This document shows positions 1 to 7,002 of a stretch of DNA of 7,247 bases, piece by piece (position 1 is the stretch's first letter; every line of letters starts with the position of its first letter). The notes below the pieces were generated by a model. That model had not been told where the DNA came from, did no database searches, and saw only the letters and a list, made by a program, of their open reading frames with translations. This DNA comes from Candidatus Solibacter sp. (GTDB taxonomy: Bacteria > Acidobacteriota > Terriglobia > Bryobacterales > Bryobacteraceae): the NCBI GenBank assembly GCA_017883355.1, contig JADGNS010000222.1, positions 1 through 7,247 on the forward strand. Reading direction: 5' to 3'. A program made the translations under genes and the position numbers.

Positions 1-1064
1 AGCATCGTCTTACCGGTACGCGGCGGCGACACGATGAGACCGCGCTGGCCCTTGCCGATGGGGCTCAGCAGATCCATCACGCGGCCGGAGTAATTGTCGC
101 GGACGGTTTCCAGCCTGAGCCGCTCGTTGGGGTACAACGGCGTCAGGTTGTCGAAGAAGATTTTGTTGCGGGCTTCCTCGGGTGGTTCGAAGTTGATGGC
201 ATCGACTTTGATCAGCGCGAAATAGCGCTCGCCTTCCTTGGGCGGGCGGATCTGGCCGCTGATGGTGTCGCCGGTGCGCAGGTCGAAACGGCGGATCTGG
301 CTGGGCGAGACGTAGACATCGTCGGGGCCGGGCAGGTAGTTGTACTCGGGTGCGCGCAGGAAGCCGAAGCCGTCGGGCAGGCACTCCAGCACGCCTTCGC
401 TGAAGATGAGGCCGCTCTTTTCGGCCTGGGTCTGGAGGATCTTGAAGATCAGTTCCTGCTTGCGCAGGCCGGCGGCGCCGGCGATGTTCATGTCCTTGGC
501 AACCTGGTTGAGCTTCTGAATGCTCATGTCCTTCAACTCGACGAGGTCGAGCGTGGGAGTACCAGACTTGGCGGCTTGCGCGGATCCCTGTTTGCGGCGC
601 TGCGCGCCGAGGTGGGTTTCCGGTCCGGGAGGCACGACGGGAGGCTCGGCGGCCGGAGGAGGAGCGGCGGCAACGGGAGGAGCCAGAGGGGGCGTGACCG
701 GCTTGGCCTCCGAGGCGGGCTTCGTCTCCGCGGCGGGTTTCGTCTCCACGACAGGTTTCGTTTCCACGGCGGGTTTGGGTTCCGCGGCAGGTTTGGTTTC
801 GGCAGCGGGCTTGGCCTCGGCCGGTTTGGCCTCAACTGTCTTGGCGTCGACGGCCTTGACTTCAGTTGGCGCCGGCGGGGCGGCCGACTTGGTTCGCTCG
901 GGCCGGTGCGGCTTTTCGACGGCCGGCTTTTCGGCGGCCGGCTTGTCGACGCTTTCGGGGGGGGCGCTTTCGCGGGTGGGTGTCTTTTCGGTGGGTTTGT
1001 CGGATTGTTCCTGCGGCAGGTTGTTGCCTACCGTGGGTGAAGTGTTGTCATTATTGCTTGCCAA
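1..1064 (-). CDS. rho: Transcription termination factor Rho, N-terminal part, with a long disordered extension (partial at the left edge)
   Basis: Rho is a hexameric RNA-dependent ATPase that loads on nascent RNA and releases RNA polymerase. The visible part is 354 codons. From about residue 171 it matches the Rho N-terminal helical domain (VELKDMSIQKLNQVAKDM, then LRKQELIFKIL). The cold-shock-like primary RNA-binding domain follows, with DGFGFLR at 231-237, VYVSPSQIRRF at 250-260 and RPPKEGERYF at 273-282. The Walker A loop SPPRTGKT ends at 353, with catalytic Lys352. The rest of the ATPase lies beyond the edge. In E. coli Rho (419 aa) the same Lys is residue 181, so this protein has about 170 extra N-terminal residues. 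They are rich in K, P, A and E, with KPAAET-type repeats. An in-frame TGA lies upstream, and TTG at 1064 is the first usable start after it, with GAGGGA just ahead. The first in-frame ATG (527) would cut into the first helix. The start overlaps the end of engB by 37 bases. Identity is certain; the start is less so. Confidence 0.93.
   Translation of the reverse strand, partial: MASNNDNTSPTVGNNLPQEQSDKPTEKTPTRESAPPESVDKPAAEKPAVEKPHRPERTKSAAPPAPTEVKAVDAKTVEAKPAEAKPAAETKPAAEPKPAVETKPVVETKPAAETKPASEAKPVTPPLAPPVAAAPPPAAEPPVVPPGPETHLGAQRRKQGSAQAAKSGTPTLDLVELKDMSIQKLNQVAKDMNIAGAAGLRKQELIFKILQTQAEKSGLIFSEGVLECLPDGFGFLRAPEYNYLPGPDDVYVSPSQIRRFDLRTGDTISGQIRPPKEGERYFALIKVDAINFEPPEEARNKIFFDNLTPLYPNERLRLETVRDNYSGRVMDLLSPIGKGQRGLIVSPPRTGKTM
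702..824 (-). repeat. Tandem 18-bp (then 15-bp) in-frame repeats in the rho extension
   Basis: Six adjacent 18-base units, 702-719, 720-737, 738-755, 756-773, 774-791 and 792-809, share the plus-strand pattern TTYGTYTCCRCGGCGGG with a few changes each. They are followed by a shortened 15-base unit at 810-824. On the minus strand each unit encodes a hexapeptide such as KPAAET, KPVVET, KPAVET or KPAAEP. Related 15-base units (KPAVE, KPAAE) occur at about 911-940. All unit lengths are multiples of three, so gain or loss of a unit keeps the frame of rho. Confidence 0.85.
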
Positions 1065-1603
1065 ATTTCCCTCACTCCCCGGCCACTCAGGGCCGAGAAC
1101 GGCAACGGCTCCACGCCTTCCTTGCGGATGGCGCGAAGTCCGCGCTCTTGCTCACTTTGATTCAACTTGTCTGTCTTGGTGGCTACTACCAGGTACGGCC
1201 TGCCGTAATGCTCGAGCCACCGTTTGAGATCGAGATCTTTCTCCATCCATCCGCGGCGGGTATCGAGAATCAGGCAGGAAAGCACCAGGGTCTCTCTATT
1301 GTTCAAATACTGCTCGATCAAAATCTTCCACTGGTCGGTGAACCCCTTGGGGACCCGGGCATATCCATAGCCCGGTAAATCGACGAAGTAGCAGTCCTCG
1401 TCGACCCGGTAGAAGTTAATGGTTTGCGTTCGTCCCGGTGTATTGCTCGTGAACGCCAGCTTCTTGTGGCCGGTGAGGGCGTTAATCAAGCTGGATTTGC
1501 CAACGTTACTTCTCCCTAAGAATGCGACCTCCGGCAACCGGTCGGAGGGGAAAGTATCCGGCTTGCCTGAGCTTACTACAAATTCTGCTTTCAAGGAACT
1601 CAT
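1028..1603 (-). CDS. engB: Ribosome-biogenesis GTP-binding protein EngB/YsxC (YihA)
   Basis: This is a small TRAFAC-class GTPase of 191 residues, the usual family length, needed for late assembly of the large ribosomal subunit. All G motifs are visible: G1 GRSNVGKSS at 30-38, the G2 region TPGRT at 55-59, G3 DLPG at 75-78, G4 TKTD at 142-145 and the G5 SAL at 170-172. The stretch FLGRSNVGKSSLINAL and the GYGYA that follows DLPG are typical of EngB and distinguish it from Era or EngA. The ATG at 1603 is preceded by AGG with 6-base spacing. The gene begins 34 bases after the lon stop, and its last 37 bases overlap the rho open frame. Following lon directly is a common arrangement for this family. 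No motif is missing. It is probably co-transcribed with lon. Confidence 0.97.
   Translation of the reverse strand: MSSLKAEFVVSSGKPDTFPSDRLPEVAFLGRSNVGKSSLINALTGHKKLAFTSNTPGRTQTINFYRVDEDCYFVDLPGYGYARVPKGFTDQWKILIEQYLNNRETLVLSCLILDTRRGWMEKDLDLKRWLEHYGRPYLVVATKTDKLNQSEQERGLRAIRKEGVEPLPFSALSGRGVREIWQAIMTTLHPR
1068..1073 (-). promoter_or_regulatory. Ribosome binding site supporting the TTG start of rho
   Basis: On the minus strand GAGGGA lies 3 bases ahead of TTG (GAGG has 5-base spacing). It sits inside the end of the engB coding sequence, so rho translation could be coupled to engB. This is the main local support for placing the rho start at 1064. Confidence 0.45.
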
Positions 1604-1637
1604 TCCATACCTGGGGAACGGCCTGGCCTCCCCCTAC

Positions 1638-4061
1638 TTAATGTGCAACCGTCTCTTCGGCCGGCTTCTGAGCGTCCACGCTCAACTGCTCTGCCGCCGG
1701 AATGGGCAAGGCGACAATTTCCCGAACGAGCGCGATCTTCAAGACCTGGTCCATGGATTCGACGAAGTGCAGCTTCATGGTCTTCTTGATGGCATCGGGA
1801 ATGTCGGGGAGGTCCTTTTCATTCTCCCGCGGCATGATGGCTTCCAGGATGCCATGACGGTGGGCGGCCATCAACTTCTCCTTGAGACCGCCGATGGGCA
1901 GCACCTTGCCGCGGAGAGTGATTTCGCCGGTCATGGCGAGATCGCCGCGCACCGGATTCTTGGTCAGAGCGCTGCAAATGGTGGTGGCCAGGGTGATGCC
2001 GGCCGAGGGTCCGTCCTTGGGAATGGCGCCCTCGGGAATGTGAATGTGGACGTCCAGGGTGCGGTAGAAATCGCGCGGCAGGCCGAGCGAAAGCGCCCGC
2101 GAGCGGATATAGCTCATGGCGGCCTGGGCCGATTCCTGCATGACTTCGCCCAGCTTGCCGGTGATGGTCAGCTTGCCTTTGCCTTCCATCAGGGTGCATT
2201 CCACGGTCAGAAGCTGGCCGCCGACTTCGGTCCAGGCCAACCCGGTGGCGGCGCCGATTTCGTTCTTCTTGTCGTTGACGAGGTCGCGGAACTTCCAGGG
2301 TCCGAGCAGTTCCGACACCTTCTCGCCATTGATCACGGCCTTGGCCAGCTTCTTTTTGTCCTTGCCGTTGTCGTTGTTGACCACTTGCCGCGCGATTTTG
2401 CGGCAGACATTGCCGATTTCGCGTTCCAGATTGCGCACACCGGCCTCGCGGGTATAGTACTGGATCAGGCTGTCGAGCCCGGCGTCCTGGAAATCGATGA
2501 CTTCGGCGGTTAGACCAGTGGCTTCCACCTGCTTGCGCACCAGGAACCGCTTGGCGATCTCCATCTTTTCGAGTTCGGTATAACCCGAAAGACGGATCAC
2601 TTCCATGCGGTCTTGCAGGGCCGGGGGAATGGTGTGCAGGACGTTGGCGGTGGCGATGAAGAACACCTGGCTGAGATCGTATTCCACGTCCAGGTAGTGG
2701 TCCACGAACATGAAGTTCTGTTCGGGGTCGAGCACTTCGAGCAGCGCCGCACTGGGGTCGCCGCGGAAATCCATCGACATCTTGTCGACTTCGTCCAGCA
2801 TGAATACCGGGTTGCGCGTGCCGGCCTTTTTCATCATCTGGATGATCTGTCCGGGCAGCGCGCCGATGTAGGTGCGGCGGTGCCCGCGGACTTCGGCCTC
2901 ATCGCGCACGCCGCCGAGCGACATGCGGATGAACTTGCGGCCGGTGGCTTTGGCAATCGACATGCCGAGCGAGGTCTTGCCCACGCCCGGAGGCCCGACG
3001 AAGCATAAAATCGAGCCCTTGGGATTCTTGACCAGGCGGCGTACGGCGAGAAATTCCAGGATGCGTTCCTTGATTTTCTCCAGGCCGTAGTGGTCGCTTT
3101 CGAGCACGGTTTCGGCGAACTTGAGGTCGCGGATTTCCTTGGATTTCTTTTTCCACGGCACCGCCAGCAGCCAGTCGAGATAATTGCGGCTCACGGTGGA
3201 TTCGGCGGACATGGGCGGCATGTTCTCCAGCCGCTTGAGCTCCGCCATGGCTTTTTCCTGCGCGTCGGCGGTCATGCCGGCTTCCTCGATGCGCCGCTTC
3301 AGCTCATCGATTTCGCTCTTTTCGCCGCGCCCCAGTTCCTTCTGGATGGCCTTGATCTTCTCGTTGAGGTAGTACTCTTTCTGCGCCTTCTCCATCTGGC
3401 GCTTGACGCGCCCCTGAATGGTGCGGTCGACGTTGAGCTTTTCGATTTCGATGTCGAGCATCTCGGCCACGCGCGTCAGGCGGTCGATGGGGTCGAAGAT
3501 TTCCAGCAGCTCCTGCTTCTCTTCGATGGTGAGCTGCAAATTGGCGCCCACGGTATCGGAAAGTTTGCCGCTCTCATCCACGCGGATGGCCGCGATCATG
3601 GTTTCGTAGTTCAGGTTCTGGCTGAGCTTGACGTACTGTTCGAAGAGTCCGGTGACGCGGCTGATGAGCGCGTCGAGTTGCGGGCCGGCTTCCACTTTGT
3701 AGGCGGAGGTGCGCACGGTGGCGCGGAAGAAGCCCTCGTCGCTGGAGACGGAAACCACTTTGGCGCGTTCCACGCCTTCCACCAGAACTTTGATATTGCC
3801 GTCGGGGAGTTTCAGGCTCTGGACGATGTTGACAATGGTGCCGACGCTGTAAATCTCGTTGGGCTTGGGTTCATCGATCGAGGCATCGTGCTGGGTGGCA
3901 AGAAAGATTTTCTTGTCGCCGGCCATGGCCTCTTCCAGCGCTCGCACACTGGATTCGCGCCCTACGACGAACGGGGTCATCATGTACGGAAAGATGACGA
4001 CGTCGCGAATCGGCATCATCGGCAAGCGTTTGGTATCGGATTTTTCCTTCGAAGTAAGCAT
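1638..4061 (-). CDS. lon: ATP-dependent Lon protease (endopeptidase La)
   Basis: Lon is a cytoplasmic hexameric AAA+ serine protease that degrades misfolded and regulatory proteins. The protein is 807 residues, close to the usual 780-820. The N-terminal substrate-binding domain (LPMMPIRDVVIFP at 13-25) leads into a helical stretch at about 200-270. The AAA+ module has Walker A GPPGVGKT at 356-363 (Lys362), Walker B MLDEVDK with Asp423/Glu424, and sensor-1 region TANVL with Asn473. The C-terminal protease domain has the catalytic dyad Ser686 in KDGPSAG and Lys729 in GGLKEKL; their 43-residue spacing matches E. coli Ser679/Lys722. The tail after about 780 is polar and variable. The ATG at 4061 has GGGGAG 4 bases upstream. 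A 66-base gap separates it from clpX, so read-through transcription is likely. No damage or odd residues were seen. Confidence 0.99.
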   Translation of the reverse strand: MLTSKEKSDTKRLPMMPIRDVVIFPYMMTPFVVGRESSVRALEEAMAGDKKIFLATQHDASIDEPKPNEIYSVGTIVNIVQSLKLPDGNIKVLVEGVERAKVVSVSSDEGFFRATVRTSAYKVEAGPQLDALISRVTGLFEQYVKLSQNLNYETMIAAIRVDESGKLSDTVGANLQLTIEEKQELLEIFDPIDRLTRVAEMLDIEIEKLNVDRTIQGRVKRQMEKAQKEYYLNEKIKAIQKELGRGEKSEIDELKRRIEEAGMTADAQEKAMAELKRLENMPPMSAESTVSRNYLDWLLAVPWKKKSKEIRDLKFAETVLESDHYGLEKIKERILEFLAVRRLVKNPKGSILCFVGPPGVGKTSLGMSIAKATGRKFIRMSLGGVRDEAEVRGHRRTYIGALPGQIIQMMKKAGTRNPVFMLDEVDKMSMDFRGDPSAALLEVLDPEQNFMFVDHYLDVEYDLSQVFFIATANVLHTIPPALQDRMEVIRLSGYTELEKMEIAKRFLVRKQVEATGLTAEVIDFQDAGLDSLIQYYTREAGVRNLEREIGNVCRKIARQVVNNDNGKDKKKLAKAVINGEKVSELLGPWKFRDLVNDKKNEIGAATGLAWTEVGGQLLTVECTLMEGKGKLTITGKLGEVMQESAQAAMSYIRSRALSLGLPRDFYRTLDVHIHIPEGAIPKDGPSAGITLATTICSALTKNPVRGDLAMTGEITLRGKVLPIGGLKEKLMAAHRHGILEAIMPRENEKDLPDIPDAIKKTMKLHFVESMDQVLKIALVREIVALPIPAAEQLSVDAQKPAEETVAH

Positions 4062-4079
4062 TGATCTCCCCAGCGGGAT

Positions 4080-4096
4080 GGAACCACCCAGGTTCC
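4080..4096 (-). other. Short hairpin in the clpX-lon spacer, just ahead of the lon ribosome binding site
   Basis: GGAACC at 4080-4085 and GGTTCC at 4091-4096 form a perfect 6-bp stem with a 5-base loop. In the minus-strand transcript it ends 8 bases before the GGGGAG of lon. There is no T-run, so it is not an intrinsic terminator. It could be a processing or stability element, or affect lon translation. This reading is inferred from position only. Confidence 0.4.
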
Positions 4097-4127
4097 CTCG
4101 GTGCGCGGTATGTTCAGGAATCTACGG

Positions 4128-5393
4128 TTAACCGGCCTTTTCCAATATTGTAAGACTGATTTTCTGCGAGAGCACCATTTCTTTGGTGACCTGGAACTCG
4201 CGTACTTTCTTGTAGGACGGCAGGTAGTACATCAGATCGAGCATCAGGTCTTCGAGAATCATGCGCAGCCCGCGCGCCCCCACCTTGCGCTCCATGGCCA
4301 GCTCGGCGATGGCTTCAATGGCTTCGTCGCTGAACCGTAGGCGGACGTTCTCGAATTCGAACAGCTTCTGATACTGCTTGATGATGGCGTTCTTGGGCCT
4401 GGTCAGGATCTGGATCAGCGCGGAGCGATCCAAATCTTCCAGTACGGCGCTCACCGGCAGACGGCCGATGAATTCCGGGATGAAACCGAACTTGATCAGA
4501 TCGACCGGCTGGGCCTGGCCGAGCAGATCGATATCGCGGCGTCCGCTGGCGGGGCGTCCGCTGCCTTTTTCCTCTTCCTGCAGGAAGCCCATGCTCTTCT
4601 TGCCGGTGCGGCGGGCGATGACCTTTTCCAGACCCACGAATGCGCCGCCACAGATAAACAAAATGTTGGTGGTGTCCACCGGCGTGAATTCCTGGTGCGG
4701 GTGCTTACGGCCACCCTGCGGCGGAACGTTGGCTACCGTGCCTTCCAGAATCTTCAAAAGCGCCTGCTGCACGCCCTCGCCCGAAACATCCCGGGTGATG
4801 GACGGGTTCTCGTCCTTGCGGCAGATCTTATCGATCTCGTCGATGTAGATGATGCCCTGCTGGCATTTCTGGACGTCGCCATCGGCCGCCTGGAGGAGCT
4901 TGAGGATAATGTTCTCGACATCCTCGCCAACGTAACCGGCCTCCGTCAGGGTGGTGGCGTCGACAATGGCAAACGGCACATCGAGGATCTTCGCCAGGGT
5001 CTGCGCCATCAGGGTCTTACCGGTGCCGGTGGGGCCGATCAGCAGGATATTCGATTTCTGCAGTTCGACCTCGGTGTTGCGCATGCGGTTCATGTGAATC
5101 CGCTTGCAATGGTTGTAAACCGCCACCGCCAGCTTTTTCTTGGTGGCTTCCTGCCCGATGACGTACTGATCCAGGAATTCCTTCACTTCCAGGGGTTTAG
5201 GAATTTTGTTCGGCGTTCCGGAGGGAGTCTCGACCTTGTCGTCCTCGAGGATCGAATTGCAGACGGCAATGCACTCGTCGCAGATGTACGCGCGAGGATA
5301 GTCGCTCGGAGAAGAAATTAGTTTTCCGACTACATCCTGACTCTTGTGGCAGAACGAACACCGTAAAGCATCATCGGATCCGGCACGCTTCAC
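4128..5393 (-). CDS. clpX: ATP-dependent Clp protease ATP-binding subunit ClpX
   Basis: ClpX is a hexameric AAA+ unfoldase that recognises tagged substrates and feeds them to the ClpP peptidase. It is 421 residues, normal for the family. The N-terminal zinc-binding domain has C12-x2-C15 and C38-x2-C41. Walker A is GPTGTGKT at 120-127, the pore-1 loop is GYVG at 153-156, Walker B is YIDEIDK with Asp185/Glu186, and the RKH loop is at 229-231. The arginine finger is in PEFIGRLP (Arg311), and sensor 2 is in GARGLR (Arg374). The ClpP-docking tripeptide, usually IGF or LGF, appears as MGF at 268-270, in KKSMGFLQEEE. The start is GTG at 5393, with AGGAG 8 bases upstream; the zinc domain begins only 12 residues in, as expected. 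clpP, a frequent neighbour between tig and clpX, is absent here. Confidence 0.98.
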   Translation of the reverse strand: MKRAGSDDALRCSFCHKSQDVVGKLISSPSDYPRAYICDECIAVCNSILEDDKVETPSGTPNKIPKPLEVKEFLDQYVIGQEATKKKLAVAVYNHCKRIHMNRMRNTEVELQKSNILLIGPTGTGKTLMAQTLAKILDVPFAIVDATTLTEAGYVGEDVENIILKLLQAADGDVQKCQQGIIYIDEIDKICRKDENPSITRDVSGEGVQQALLKILEGTVANVPPQGGRKHPHQEFTPVDTTNILFICGGAFVGLEKVIARRTGKKSMGFLQEEEKGSGRPASGRRDIDLLGQAQPVDLIKFGFIPEFIGRLPVSAVLEDLDRSALIQILTRPKNAIIKQYQKLFEFENVRLRFSDEAIEAIAELAMERKVGARGLRMILEDLMLDLMYYLPSYKKVREFQVTKEMVLSQKISLTILEKAG

Positions 5394-5401
5394 GCAGGTT
5401 T

Positions 5402-5407
5402 CTCCTC
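5402..5407 (-). promoter_or_regulatory. Strong ribosome binding site for the GTG start of clpX
   Basis: On the minus strand GAGGAG lies 8 bases ahead of the GTG at 5393. It supports the GTG as the true start. Confidence 0.8.
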
Positions 5408-5462
5408 TTCCGCTGTTGGCACAGCGCCGTCAGGGTAGGGCAGTACATTCAATTCCGTCTCT

Positions 5463-5492
5463 ATTATCACCTGAATCAGGTTTCCTTAGCAA
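5463..5492 (-). promoter_or_regulatory. Candidate sigma70-type promoter of clpX
   Basis: On the minus strand a -35-like TTGCTA (5492-5487, 4 of 6 matches to TTGACA) and a -10-like GATAAT (5468-5463, 5 of 6 to TATAAT) are separated by 18 bases. Transcription would begin near 5456, leaving an untranslated leader of about 60 bases before clpX. The site lies in the only sizeable gap of the gene block, so clpX-lon-engB-rho may be transcribed separately from tig. It is predicted by eye from consensus. Confidence 0.5.
5469..5481 (-). promoter_or_regulatory. 13-bp perfect palindrome between the -35 and -10 of the clpX promoter, candidate operator
   Basis: ACCTGA (5469-5474), one central base, and TCAGGT (5476-5481) make a perfect 6-1-6 inverted repeat lying wholly within the 18-base spacer of the candidate promoter. 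This is a typical place for a dimeric repressor, or for a spacer-bending activator, to act. It does not match the CIRCE, CtsR or HspR heat-shock sites as I know them, so no regulator is named. Confidence 0.4.
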
Positions 5493-5567
5493 TCCATCCC
5501 GCGGTTAACGGTTGGGAACCGGTACCGCTGGTTAACACTTGTCCAGCCGGGAACCCCGGTTGCGGTT

Positions 5568-5595
5568 GACAGGCCACAAACGGCGATGGCCTGTC
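5568..5595 (-). terminator. 9-bp hairpin just after tig, terminator-like but without a T-run
   Basis: GACAGGCCA (5568-5576) and TGGCCTGTC (5587-5595) form a perfect 9-bp stem with a 10-base loop. It begins 8 bases past the tig stop codon in the direction of transcription. The bases after it are AACCGCAACC, so the T-run of an intrinsic terminator is missing. It may protect the 3' end of the tig message, weakly slow polymerase, or belong to a dispersed intergenic repeat family. Confidence 0.4.
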
Positions 5596-5603
5596 CCACA
5601 GCC

Positions 5604-6872
5604 CTAGGATTCGGCCGTCTTGCGCGCGCGCTCGAACAGGAAATTCAAGGTTTTGTCCGTCTGGATGTGGCTGGCGATGCGGCCCAACGTGCCATCCTTC
5701 TCGAATTCCATGTGCACCGCGGCGACCGGCTTGCGCTGCTGGCGGGCGACCTTTTCGACTTCGCTATCGACTTCGTCGCGCGTGGCGTGAATGCTCTCGC
5801 GCTCGCTGACCTTGCCGAGCAACAGGGAAGCCTTCACCTCGCGGACGGCCTTCTCGCGCTGCGATTCCTTGACCTTGTCCCAGTCCAGTTTGAGTTTGCG
5901 CGGATCGATGCCCTGCTCCGCCATGGCGAGCAGGCGCTGCTCCACGCGGTTCTTGATCTGCCGTTCCACAAACGCTTCGGGCACCGGAAAGTCGTGCGCG
6001 TCCACCAGTTTGTCCACAATCTGGTTCTTGGCCGCCTGCTGCGCCTCGTTCTGGCGCTGGGCGAAGAGGGCCTTGCGGACGGCTTCGGTGAGCTCGGCGA
6101 CGGTACGATAGTCGCCGAGTTCCTGGGCAAACTCATCGTCGAGTTCGGGCAGTTCCTTGCGGCGCAGTCCCTTGAGCACGGCATGGAACTTTACGGTCTT
6201 GCCGGCCAGCTTCTCGGACCCATAATCTTCCGGGTAGGCGACTTCGAAATCCTTTTCGTCCCCGGGAGTAAGGCCGCGCAGATTCTCGGTGAAGGCCTCG
6301 AAGGTCTCTTTAGCGCCGATCTCCAGCACCATCTCGTCGGTCTTCACCGGTTCGCCTACCACGCCGTCCAGGCTTTCCAGCGAAACCACGGCGAAATCGC
6401 CATCCACCACGGGGCGCGGGTCGATGTTGATGTATTGCGCCTTCTGCTCGCGGATCTCATCGATGCGTTTGGCGATGTCCTCTTCGGTGATCTCGGGATC
6501 CTGGTAGGGCACTTCGACGTTGGTATACTCGCCGAGCGCGATCTCCGGGAAGACCTCGAAGGTGGCCTTGAACTTGAGCGGCGCGAAATCGTGGAAATGC
6601 ACGTCGCTGATATCGGGCGTGCCCACCACGTTGAGGTTCTCCGCTTCGAGCTGCTTTTGCAGGTGGACGGGGACCAGATTCTCCAGCACCTTCTGCCGGA
6701 TGTCGCCGGCAAACTGCTTGCGGATCAGGTTGGCGGGCGCCTTGCCGGGGCGGAAGCCCTGCAGTTTGGCGCGTTTCTGAATGTCGTCGACGACGCGGCC
6801 GGTCTCGCTCTCTACCTGATCAACGGGGATGGAAATCTCCAGCGAGTGTTTACAACCTTCTACTAATGCCAA
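5604..6872 (-). CDS. tig: Trigger factor, ribosome-associated chaperone and peptidyl-prolyl isomerase
   Basis: Trigger factor binds the ribosomal exit tunnel and shields nascent chains. The protein is 422 residues; the E. coli protein has 432. The ribosome-binding domain covers about 1-115 and carries the signature GFRPGKAP at 39-46, which contacts ribosomal protein L23. An FKBP-type isomerase domain spans about 155-240 (DGDFAVVSLESLDG at 157-170; KLAGKTVKFHAVLKG at 221-235). The helical chaperone domain with its two arms makes up the rest. The start is TTG at 6872: an in-frame TAA lies 6 bases upstream, so no earlier start is possible, and the next residues (VEGCKHSLEISIPVD) already match the family's first strand. 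GAGGT lies 9 bases ahead. A perfect extended -10 promoter lies about 40 bases upstream. It is the first gene of the block. Confidence 0.97.
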   Translation of the reverse strand: MALVEGCKHSLEISIPVDQVESETGRVVDDIQKRAKLQGFRPGKAPANLIRKQFAGDIRQKVLENLVPVHLQKQLEAENLNVVGTPDISDVHFHDFAPLKFKATFEVFPEIALGEYTNVEVPYQDPEITEEDIAKRIDEIREQKAQYINIDPRPVVDGDFAVVSLESLDGVVGEPVKTDEMVLEIGAKETFEAFTENLRGLTPGDEKDFEVAYPEDYGSEKLAGKTVKFHAVLKGLRRKELPELDDEFAQELGDYRTVAELTEAVRKALFAQRQNEAQQAAKNQIVDKLVDAHDFPVPEAFVERQIKNRVEQRLLAMAEQGIDPRKLKLDWDKVKESQREKAVREVKASLLLGKVSERESIHATRDEVDSEVEKVARQQRKPVAAVHMEFEKDGTLGRIASHIQTDKTLNFLFERARKTAES

Positions 6873-6881
6873 GTGGGTTTA

Positions 6882-6886
6882 ACCTC
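6882..6886 (-). promoter_or_regulatory. Ribosome binding site for the TTG start of tig
   Basis: On the minus strand GAGGT lies 9 bases before TTG. It overlaps nothing else and, with the in-frame stop between it and the start, fixes the beginning of tig. Confidence 0.6.
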
Positions 6887-6911
6887 GGGGACAAAGTGAT
6901 GGCTAAATTGA

Positions 6912-6920
6912 ATTATAACA
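6912..6920 (-). promoter_or_regulatory. Extended -10 promoter of tig
   Basis: The minus strand reads TGTTATAAT: a perfect TATAAT preceded by the TGn of an extended -10 element. No good -35 hexamer is found at the expected distance (GCAAGC at 17-base spacing), as is usual for extended -10 promoters. Transcription would start near 6905 and give a leader of about 33 bases that includes the GAGGT site. Confidence 0.65.
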
Positions 6921-7002
6921 CGCGGGTTCGCGGCGCTTGCCGGGTGGTATGCGGGGCGGGTTCGGCGGCCCTGGGGCGGCTTCACGGCTTCAACAGCGAA
7001 AA

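Noticed and set aside
10..384. 124-codon Arg/Pro-rich minus-strand open frame
   Set aside because: It is a frame-shifted reading of the conserved Rho RNA-binding domain, which is in another frame on the same strand.
520..1227. 235-codon Gly/Ala-rich open frame on the plus strand, opposite the rho extension
   Set aside because: Its repeats (AGFVSTAGF type) are the antisense reading of the KPAxET repeats. The minus-strand frame runs straight into conserved Rho sequence, so that is the real one.
3090..4064. Long plus-strand open frame opposite the N-terminal half of lon
   Set aside because: It is antisense to an intact, well-conserved Lon protein and has no recognisable domain or ribosome binding site.
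5509..5559. Two short palindromes (CGGTT-GGG-AACCG and CCGGG-AAC-CCCGG) in the tig-clpX gap
   Set aside because: Five-base stems with three-base loops are expected by chance in GC-rich sequence, and no T-run follows.
5586..6866. 426-codon open frame on the plus strand covering almost all of tig
   Set aside because: It is the antisense shadow of a high-GC gene. The opposite strand encodes an intact trigger factor with family motifs, and the shadow resembles no protein I recognise.
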